Shown: one piece after another, positions 1 through 4,536 of the stretch
How the letters are laid out: each line of letters begins with the position of its first letter
Position numbering within the stretch: the stretch's first letter is position 1
Assembly (NCBI GenBank): GCA_050730675.1
Contig: JBOHNM010000213.1
Coordinates: 1 to 5,504 of the forward strand
Direction: 5' to 3'
DNA length: 5,504 nucleotides
From: JBOHNM01 sp050730675
GTDB lineage: Bacteria > Planctomycetota > Phycisphaerae > Phycisphaerales > UBA1924
Translations under genes and position numbers: made by a program
Notes under the pieces: model-generated
Seen by the model: only the letters and a program-made list of their open reading frames with translations
Told to the model about the DNA's origin: nothing
Database searches by the model: none

Positions 1-147
1 GGGCTCGGTCATGAAGGCGATGCGGAGGATTGCCGATGCTGCTCGGATGCGGTCGGCGTCGGAGCCGCGCTTGGCTTGGATGAGCAAGATGTCGGCGGCT
101 TCGAGTTTGCGGATGGCGAGGGCGGCGTTGAAGGTTTCGGGGGTCAT
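1..147 (-). CDS. Hypothetical small protein, N-terminal part only (cut by left edge)
   Basis: Reading the minus strand from an ATG at 147-145 gives 49 uninterrupted codons that stay open to base 1, so the C-terminus lies outside the window. The start is supported by a GGAG Shine-Dalgarno core (plus-strand bases 153-156) five bases upstream. The translation begins MTPETFNAAL and continues as one alanine-, isoleucine- and arginine-rich stretch predicted to be largely helical, with no signal peptide, membrane segment or cysteine. It contains KLEAADILLIQAKRGSDADR at about residues 14-33, with alternating hydrophobic and charged residues typical of a soluble amphipathic helix. I do not recognise a family. 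Codon choice matches the neighbours. It lies downstream of, and in the same direction as, the MuiA-type gene, but a terminator and about 280 bases separate them, so it is probably an independent unit. The reading frame is the best choice here because the opposite-strand frames have no ribosome site. Confidence 0.5.
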   Translation of the reverse strand, partial: MTPETFNAALAIRKLEAADILLIQAKRGSDADRIRAASAILRIAFMTEP

Positions 148-163
148 GGGGGCTCCGGAGGAG

Positions 164-202
164 AAATGGCCAAAGGACCAAATGGCCAAATTGCCAAATG
201 GG
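164..202. repeat. Short-period direct repeat in the leader of the left-edge gene
   Basis: The 11-mer AAATGGCCAAA occurs at 164-174 and again at 180-190. It is followed at once by a degenerate third copy, AAATTGCCAAATGGG (188-202). The period is 16 bases, then about 8. On the minus strand this lies 17-55 bases upstream of the ATG at 147, so it would sit in the untranslated leader or core promoter. It is much more A/T-rich than its surroundings. It may be a slippage product or a repeated protein-binding site; nothing in the sequence decides between these. Confidence 0.6.
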
Positions 203-244
203 AAGAGGCGGAGAACGTGTCGCCTCTACCCATGGGCGGAGGAC

Positions 245-272
245 CGCGCCGTTGCGCAATTCGTGGTCATTT
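245..272. repeat. 28-bp dispersed repeat, copy 1
   Basis: This copy matches 355-382 at 25 of 28 positions with no gaps, at an offset of exactly 110 bases. The conserved core GCGCCGTTGCGCA can fold as a 4-bp GCGC/GCGC stem with a CGTT loop, and the shared 3' part is GGTCATTT-like. It could belong to a REP-like intergenic family, but two copies are not enough to show that. Confidence 0.55.
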
Positions 273-354
273 TTTGAGTCAAGCGCGTGTTTGCATCGGG
301 AAATGCCGATGCCGATGGAGGGGCGGAATTTGGCGATTGGCGCGGGGGTGCGTG

Positions 355-382
355 CGCGCCGTTGCGCATTTTGCGGTCATTT
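355..382. repeat. 28-bp dispersed repeat, copy 2
   Basis: Second copy of the repeat at 245-272, in the same orientation. The three mismatches all fall between the GCGCCGTTGCGCA core and the GGTCATT end, so both ends of the unit are identical while the middle has drifted. The sequence between the copies (273-354) is not repeated, which argues against a simple 110-bp tandem duplication. Confidence 0.55.
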
Positions 383-430
383 GTTCTTTGGGAGAAGAGA
401 CCTCGTTGCGCCCGGGCGCGGGGGCGTCGC

Positions 431-465
431 AAAGATGAAAATCCCCGGCGCTTGTGACCGGGGAT
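431..465 (-). terminator. Rho-independent terminator of the MuiA-type gene
   Basis: A perfect 8-bp inverted repeat, ATCCCCGG (441-448) and CCGGGGAT (458-465), encloses a 9-base loop. Read on the minus strand, the hairpin is followed directly by TTTTCATCTTT (complement of 430-440), the U-rich tail expected of an intrinsic terminator. It starts about 50 bases past the TAG stop at 517-515. On the plus strand no T tract follows, so it should work only for leftward transcription. Confidence 0.8.
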
Positions 466-514
466 GAAGGAATTGTCCTGTTGTCGTGTCTGGTGCCCTC
501 TGGCGCTCGGGGTC

Positions 515-2386
515 CTACTTCTCCGTCACCAGCATCTGCTTGTCGTACTCGAGCTTGAACTTGTATTCGACCGCCAGCGCCTTGGTGCCACTGGAGCCGG
601 GCGGGACGGGGACGTCCCACTTGAGGATGCCGAGCTTGCGTTCGGACTGCTCGTAGGCCGGGTCCTTCGACAGCTCGCGCCCGGTGTTGATGAGGGTCAT
701 CTTGATGTCCTTGCCCTTGGGCTGCGGGACGCGGTCGGCCAGGCGCAGGGTCGCGGCGTCCTTGCCGAAGTTCTCCATGGTCAGGCGGTAGGTGAACTCG
801 ACGACGCGGTTGCCGCCTTCGATGGACTCGGTGCGCTCGACCAGCTCGCGGGCGGCGCGGAGGGAGGAATCGATGCCGAAGCCGGCGATGAAGCTCTCGC
901 CGGCGCTGACGGTGGGCACACGGCCGTGTCCGACGAATTCGCCGCCGAGGTAGGCGGCGTAGGGGCCGGAGAGGAGGACCAGGTCGCCGCCGTTGGTGAT
1001 ACGGGCCTGGTTGAAGATGTTGGAGGTGAGCACGGGCGTGGCGACCTTGGTCAGCTCGGCGGGGCAGGTGATGCGGGCGATCTGGATGAGCTGCTGGTCG
1101 CTGCGGCTGGGGAGCGTGGTGCGGGCCGAGACCTTGTAGACGACGCTGACGCCTTCTTCGCCGCTGTCGCCGAGGGCGACGGTCTCCGCGGCCTTCGATC
1201 CACCCTTGCGGTCGAACTTCTCGCTGGTGACGAGGTCGAGGAGCTGGCCCTGCTTGGCGAGGTCGTTGATGCCGCGGTCCTGATCGAGCTGCTGAGCGAA
1301 GTAGTGGGCGGAGATCTGGCCGCCGGCGCCGCCGGTGGCGGTCTGGCTTTGCGCCGGCGGGGGGGCGTTGGTGCTCATGTTGCGTGTGGTTTCGGCCTGA
1401 GCCAGGCGGCTGGCGAGTTCTTTCTTGGCGAACGTGTAGCTCTTGTCGCGCCATTCGTCGATCGCGGCGGCGTTGCCGGCCTTGGCCCCTTCGCTCGGCG
1501 CGGCGAGGGCGATGGCGAGGGGCTGCAGCGTCGGGCCGTTGGCCAGGAGCGAGGGCGTCGCGGTAGAGAGGGTCATCTGCACGTTGGACCAGTCCTCGCC
1601 GGAGAGCTGCTGGATGGAGGCCTGGTACTCGACGGCGACCTCGCCGCCTTTGCCCTCGGAGCGGAGGTTGTAGCTCGGCGACCACGATGCGCCGCTGACG
1701 AGGTAGTTGAGGCGGACTTTCGCGCCGGGGGCGGGGGCGTTGACGAGGACGATCGCTTCGCGGGCGGTGCGGCTGGTGCGGGCGGTGATGGTCTTGAGCT
1801 GGCGGTCGGTGAGGCGCTCCTGCTCTTCGAGCGCGCGGATATCGAGGCGGAGCTTGTCGCCGGTGACAAGCTGCGTGTTGCGGGTGGTGAAGAGGTAGTC
1901 GCTGAGCTTGCTGATGGTCTCGGGGTTGAGGACGCCCTTGCCCATTTCGACGGTGCCGGTGCCGCCGATGAAGGCTTCGAGCTTGTTGAGGTACTCAGCG
2001 TTGTGGTCGAGCAGGGCGAGTTTGCGCTTGGCCTGGTCAAGGGCGTCGCGGGTCTGGCGGAGCTGGTCCTCGAGCTTGCGGACCTCGTCGCGGGCGTCTT
2101 CGGCGATGGGGCGGACGCGGTAGGAGACGGAACGGATTTCGGCGCCTCCTTCGGCCTCGGCGTAGAGGCTGGCGGGGAGGACGGCGTCGGGGAGGTTGGT
2201 GACGACGATCTCCCGGAGGCCGGCGGCGCCGGGGACATCGACGACGCGGCTGACGAGGGCCTGGCCGCGGAAGACGGTGACGGCGTCGACCTTGCCCGGG
2301 GCCTCGACGGGCTGGGCGGTGGCGGCGGTGCCGGCGATGAGGGCGATGGCGACTGCGGCGGGGAGAACGGTGCGGAGCGTGAGCAT
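515..2386 (-). CDS. Mucoidy inhibitor MuiA-family protein (DUF4140 + DUF4139), secreted
   Basis: The 623-residue product has the family layout. Residues 1-24 are a Sec signal peptide (a hydrophobic stretch ending ATA before QP, with no lipobox cysteine), so it should be periplasmic or envelope-associated. DUF4140 spans about 33-135, starting at VTVFRGQALVSR. Residues 98-136 are charged and heptad-like, a probable coiled coil. DUF4139 runs from about 222 to the end, with NYLVSGASWSPSYNLR (227-242), YQASIQQLSGEDWSNVQMTL (254-273), GGEFVGHGRVPTVSAGESF (481-499) and a C-terminal beta-rich part. A low-complexity linker at about 285-410 (APPPAQSQTA, GGAGG) splits the DUF4139 region. Length is normal for the family. 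The start is the first ATG ahead of the signal peptide, with AGGGG about 10 bases upstream. MuiA was named for suppressing a mucoid phenotype in enterobacteria; its biochemical role is unknown. The gene lies 142 nt downstream of two VTT genes and ends in a clear terminator. Confidence 0.88.
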   Translation of the reverse strand: MLTLRTVLPAAVAIALIAGTAATAQPVEAPGKVDAVTVFRGQALVSRVVDVPGAAGLREIVVTNLPDAVLPASLYAEAEGGAEIRSVSYRVRPIAEDARDEVRKLEDQLRQTRDALDQAKRKLALLDHNAEYLNKLEAFIGGTGTVEMGKGVLNPETISKLSDYLFTTRNTQLVTGDKLRLDIRALEEQERLTDRQLKTITARTSRTAREAIVLVNAPAPGAKVRLNYLVSGASWSPSYNLRSEGKGGEVAVEYQASIQQLSGEDWSNVQMTLSTATPSLLANGPTLQPLAIALAAPSEGAKAGNAAAIDEWRDKSYTFAKKELASRLAQAETTRNMSTNAPPPAQSQTATGGAGGQISAHYFAQQLDQDRGINDLAKQGQLLDLVTSEKFDRKGGSKAAETVALGDSGEEGVSVVYKVSARTTLPSRSDQQLIQIARITCPAELTKVATPVLTSNIFNQARITNGGDLVLLSGPYAAYLGGEFVGHGRVPTVSAGESFIAGFGIDSSLRAARELVERTESIEGGNRVVEFTYRLTMENFGKDAATLRLADRVPQPKGKDIKMTLINTGRELSKDPAYEQSERKLGILKWDVPVPPGSSGTKALAVEYKFKLEYDKQMLVTEK

Positions 2387-2480
2387 GTGGCGGACCCCTT
2401 GGTTCGAGTGCGTGGTGATGGGGAGGTGTAACGCACGGATCGAACGCGGGTTCGCGCGGCGCGGGGCGCGGTTACCCCGG

Positions 2481-2496
2481 CGTGACGCGTGTCACG
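2481..2496. promoter_or_regulatory. CRP/FNR-family-like palindromic operator candidate
   Basis: CGTGACGCGTGTCACG is a 16-bp palindrome with perfect 6-bp arms and a 4-bp centre. Its core reads GTGA-N6-TCAC, the spacing and half-sites of the CRP-type consensus. The half-site word GTGTCAC recurs at 2500-2506, one helical turn (11 bp) from the copy at 2489-2495. The palindrome lies 95 bases upstream of the MuiA-type start, in the only sizeable spacer between the minus-strand genes, where an activator or repressor would sit. A second small inverted repeat, CGAAC-GCGG-GTTCG, lies at 2441-2454. I see no clear -35/-10 pair. The call rests on motif shape and position only. A plain hairpin without a T tract is the alternative. 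Confidence 0.4.
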
Positions 2497-2528
2497 GGTG
2501 TGTCACAGGGTGGAACGGAGTTGTGGCG

Positions 2529-3344
2529 TCAGGCGGCTGGGGGGCTGGGGGCGGCGGGCTTGTCGTTCTTGGCGACCTGGGCCAGCGCCTTGTTGCCGAT
2601 GTAGACGAGGATCATCATGACCACCACCAGCGACACCGCGCCGCCGACGGTCACCTGCCAGGGCGTGGACTTGATGAACTCCAAAAGGTCCTTGGCGGGG
2701 GGGTCGCTCAAATGGCGCGCGTAGTGCGCGGCGTAGACGGCGACGGCGGTGCGCGGGGCCATGCCGACGGCGGTGCCGATGAAGTACGGCCAGAATCGCA
2801 CGCCGGCCGAGGCCATCACCAGGTTGGTGATGGCGAACGGCGAGTTGGGCGGGATGCGGACGAGCGTGACGGTGCCGACGGTGCGCCAGAAGCCGCGGCC
2901 CACGAGGGCGTCGCGGACGGCCCGGGACTTGGGGTTGGCGGAGATGACGCGCTCGACCTTGTCCTTGGAGACGCCGTGGGCGATGAAGTAGCCGATCACC
3001 GAACCACCCACAAATCCGAGCATCGCTCCGGGGAAGCCGAGCCAGAAGCCGAAGGTCCACCCGCCGAGCACGCTCTGGCCGTAGGTGGGGAGGAAGCCCA
3101 CGCCGGCGGAGACCATGAACATCACGGCGTAGAGGAGCCAGCCCCACGGACCCATGCCGATGAGGAAGTCGGCGACGGCGCCGAGGTAGATCAGCAGCAG
3201 ACCGCCGAGGATGGCCGGGCCCGCGGCCCAGAACGCCGCGAGGATCGCCGAGGGGCCGAGCTGTCGCAGCGTCTCCCGCGCGGTGGACGAGGTGGTTGCC
3301 GCGGCATTGGGATCGACGGCGGGTTGCGTGGTCAGTTCGGGCAT
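2529..3344 (-). CDS. VTT-domain (TVP38/TMEM64 family) membrane protein A
   Basis: The 271-residue product is an integral inner-membrane protein of the DedA/VTT superfamily. A polar N-terminus (1-30) precedes hydrophobic segments at about 33-55, 67-86, 90-122, 156-180, 185-204 and 231-250, and the tail is short and proline/alanine-rich. The VTT core covers about 85-205. It includes LPTYGQSVLGGWTFGFWLG (85-103) with the glycine-patterned helix to 122, the signature VRIPPNSPFAITN (162-174), and FIGTAVGMAPRTAVAVY (188-204). Bacterial members such as YdjX/YdjZ lack an assigned substrate. Related DedA proteins act in membrane-potential homeostasis and undecaprenyl-phosphate recycling, and eukaryotic VTT relatives (VMP1, TMEM41B) are lipid scramblases, so lipid handling is a reasonable inference only. 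The ATG lies 18 nt after the stop of paralog B, implying co-transcription. Its ribosome site is weak (ACGAG-like), consistent with translational coupling. Confidence 0.87.
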   Translation of the reverse strand: MPELTTQPAVDPNAAATTSSTARETLRQLGPSAILAAFWAAGPAILGGLLLIYLGAVADFLIGMGPWGWLLYAVMFMVSAGVGFLPTYGQSVLGGWTFGFWLGFPGAMLGFVGGSVIGYFIAHGVSKDKVERVISANPKSRAVRDALVGRGFWRTVGTVTLVRIPPNSPFAITNLVMASAGVRFWPYFIGTAVGMAPRTAVAVYAAHYARHLSDPPAKDLLEFIKSTPWQVTVGGAVSLVVVMMILVYIGNKALAQVAKNDKPAAPSPPAA

Positions 3345-3362
3345 CGGCTCGTTTCGTGTGGG

Positions 3363-4163
3363 TCAGGCGGCGGCTTGTTGGGAATCGGCGGCGGCGCGTG
3401 CCGCGGAACCGGCGCGGAGGACGGCGTGGCGGGCGATGGCGCCGACGGTGAAGACGAGGGCGAAGGTGACGGCGAGGCCGGCGAGCTTGACCCAGGGGGG
3501 GACGGCGTGGTCGATGCTGTCGCGCGAGAGTTCCTGGAGGGTGGAGCCGATGAGGACGAACAGGGCCGCGCGGGGAAGGAGGCCGACCAGCGTGCCCAAC
3601 AGGAACGGCCCGCGCGGGACGCGGAGGAAGGACATGAGGAGGTTGGTGATGGCGAAGGGGGCCTGCGGCATCAGGCGGACGAGGGCCACCAGCAAGGTGG
3701 TGCGCCAGAAGGCGCGGACGCGGCAGTGGGGGCGGGCGGCGTCGACCAGGGCCAGTTCGCGGTCGCCGACGAGGGCGTCGCGAATGGCACGAATGCGTGG
3801 ATGCTCGTCGATGATCTCCATGACGCGGTCGCCGCCGGCCGAGCGGGCCAGGCGCCGGGCGACGATGGACGCGCCCAGGAAGCCGACGACGGCGGCAAGG
3901 AGTCCGGCGGGGAAGCCAAAGGCGAAGCCGGCGATGGCGCACTGGGTGTAGGTCGGGAGGATGCACAGGCCGCCGAGGAGGATGAAGGCGGCGATGTAGA
4001 TGGCGGGGCCGAGGGGGTCATCGCGCAGCCAGGGGCCGAGCCACGGTGCGCCGGTGATCATGAGGATGCCGGTGACGGTGGGGGAAGCGAGGGCGAGCGC
4101 GAAGAGCCACTTGGTGGGGCCGAGGCGCTTCCAGAGGCCGGGTTGATGCAGGTCCCGCTTCAA
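3363..4163 (-). CDS. VTT-domain (TVP38/TMEM64 family) membrane protein B
   Basis: The 266-residue product is a paralog of the protein encoded at 2529-3344. The two share LPTY (69-72 here), the F-GF region that follows, AIRDALVG (126-133), FWRT (152-155), LVRLMPQAPFAITNLLMS (161-178) and the GT-VG--PR segment (190-198). Hydrophobic segments lie at about 19-38, 52-69, 75-105, 155-178, 186-206 and 226-246, and the C-terminal tail is Arg/Ala-rich. Between AIRDALVG and FWRT it carries 18 residues (DRELALVDAARPHCRVRA) where the paralog has two. The start is a TTG at 4163-4161: no ATG or GTG lies between it and the upstream in-frame TGA at 4244-4242, and the next ATG (residue 35) would remove most of the first membrane helix. 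No Shine-Dalgarno sequence precedes the TTG, so the exact start is the least certain part. It is the first gene of the leftward set, and an octamer array begins 37 bases upstream. Confidence 0.85.
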   Translation of the reverse strand: MKRDLHQPGLWKRLGPTKWLFALALASPTVTGILMITGAPWLGPWLRDDPLGPAIYIAAFILLGGLCILPTYTQCAIAGFAFGFPAGLLAAVVGFLGASIVARRLARSAGGDRVMEIIDEHPRIRAIRDALVGDRELALVDAARPHCRVRAFWRTTLLVALVRLMPQAPFAITNLLMSFLRVPRGPFLLGTLVGLLPRAALFVLIGSTLQELSRDSIDHAVPPWVKLAGLAVTFALVFTVGAIARHAVLRAGSAARAAADSQQAAA

Positions 4164-4200
4164 GGGCGGAGTGTAGGGGGAGGGGAAAGTGAGTAGGACG

Positions 4201-4280
4201 ACCAGGCGACCAGGCGACCAGGCGATCAGGCGATCAGGCGATCAGGCGATCAGGCGATCAGGCGATCAGGCGATCAGGCG
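4201..4280. repeat. Ten-copy 8-bp tandem repeat (3 x ACCAGGCG + 7 x ATCAGGCG)
   Basis: Ten perfect head-to-tail octamers fill exactly 80 bases: three ACCAGGCG units (4201-4224), then seven ATCAGGCG units (4225-4280). The two blocks differ by one C-to-T change at unit position 2. Such a block structure points to expansion by slippage after the point change. Each ATCAGGCG unit completes a GATC with the preceding G, giving seven GATC sites. The array lies 37 bases upstream of the TTG start of VTT gene B and 256 bases upstream of the MBL start. Because eight is not a multiple of three, and the minus-strand unit CGCCTGAT contains TGA, it cannot encode a peptide repeat. Confidence 0.95.
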
Positions 4281-4335
4281 GGAGCGTGTGACCGCTCAAT
4301 AGTCGAAGCCTTGCACATTCGGAAGGCCGACACAG

Positions 4336-4360
4336 TGGTGGGGCATTTTTCCCCTGACCA
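4336..4360. other. Weak hairpin with T-rich loop
   Basis: TGGTGGGG (4336-4343) can pair with CCCC (4351-4354) and ACCA (4357-4360) around the loop CATTTTT, with a two-base bulge (TG). The stem is short and no T run follows on either strand, so it is not a standard terminator. It could be a leader structure of either divergent transcript, or chance. Confidence 0.2.
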
Positions 4361-4524
4361 TTTCCTTACGATCGAGACGGGTTGAGTGCGCCCGTTTGGC
4401 AATGCCGCGGCCTGCCGCCCGTTGTGGGGTGGGGGATGATTGCAGAAGGGGGCATGGTCCCCGGCTAGACTTGCCCCAAGTTGCAGAGCCCCCACATGCC
4501 GGGCCGGGCCAGCGCCCCGCCTTT

Positions 4525-4528
4525 GGAG
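4525..4528 (+). promoter_or_regulatory. Ribosome binding site of the MBL gene
   Basis: GGAG lies eight bases before the ATG at 4537, which is optimal spacing. It is the only plausible Shine-Dalgarno sequence near the 5' end of this frame and fixes the start there, giving an N-terminus that reaches the first beta strand of the MBL fold after a short PPP-containing lead. Confidence 0.7.
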
Positions 4529-4536
4529 ATTGACGG

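Larger units (their letters stand above)
148..514. other. Intergenic region between the MuiA-type gene and the left-edge gene
   Basis: No convincing gene lies in these 367 bases. Open frames on both strands have arginine-, alanine- and proline-rich junk composition and no ribosome site. Base use differs from the genes: T-rich and A-rich runs (for example 268-275 and 380-390) interrupt GC-rich blocks. The region holds the terminator of the MuiA-type gene (431-465), two copies of a 28-bp repeat, and a short-period repeat directly in front of the left-edge gene. A minus-strand TTGACT (plus 277-282) resembles a -35 box, but I see no credible -10 box at 16-18 bases from it, so I do not call a promoter. 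Confidence 0.6.
4164..4536. other. Divergent intergenic region between the VTT and MBL genes
   Basis: These 373 bases separate the leftward VTT/MuiA set from the rightward MBL gene and should carry both promoters. They contain the octamer array (4201-4280), a weak T-loop hairpin (4336-4360), and GC-rich palindromic words around 4403-4420. A possible plus-strand promoter is TTGCAG (4440-4445) with TAGACT (4466-4471), but the 20-base spacer is too long for a good sigma-70 site, so I do not call it. Minus-strand open frames here run into the MBL coding start and lack ribosome sites. A 21-codon minus frame beginning MVRGKMPHHC (ATG near 4362) has AAGGA almost touching its ATG, so it is not credible. 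Confidence 0.6.

Noticed and set aside
226..432. 68-codon minus-strand frame through the repeat pair
   Set aside because: No Shine-Dalgarno sequence, Arg/Pro/Ala-rich composition, and it runs across both copies of an intergenic repeat. It more likely reflects repeat sequence than a gene.
464..2431. 655-codon plus-strand open frame opposite the MuiA-type gene
   Set aside because: It is almost exactly antisense to a gene with clear DUF4140/DUF4139 motifs, and its product is a Gly/Ala/Glu/Asp/Val/Leu-rich mix with no domain or ribosome site. High-GC codon bias on the other strand removes stops here.
2462..2479. CGGGG / CCCCG inverted repeat after VTT gene A as a terminator
   Set aside because: Only five base pairs and no T tract on the minus strand after it; it does not support termination between the VTT and MuiA-type genes.
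2503..3966. 487-codon minus-strand frame overlapping both VTT genes
   Set aside because: Arg/Pro/His-rich out-of-frame shadow; both VTT products in the correct frames have membrane helices and the family signature.
2196..4196. 666-codon plus-strand open frame opposite both VTT genes
   Set aside because: The product is a Gly/Glu/Asp/Ala run without recognisable motifs. It spans the antisense of three separate genes and a regulatory spacer, as expected of a composition artefact.
4199..4281. Octamer array as a CRISPR array
   Set aside because: The units are 8 bp with no spacers between them, so this is a tandem microsatellite.
4440..4471. TTGCAG / TAGACT as a sigma-70 promoter for the MBL gene
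   Set aside because: Each box matches only four of six consensus bases and the spacer is 20 bases, outside the usual range.
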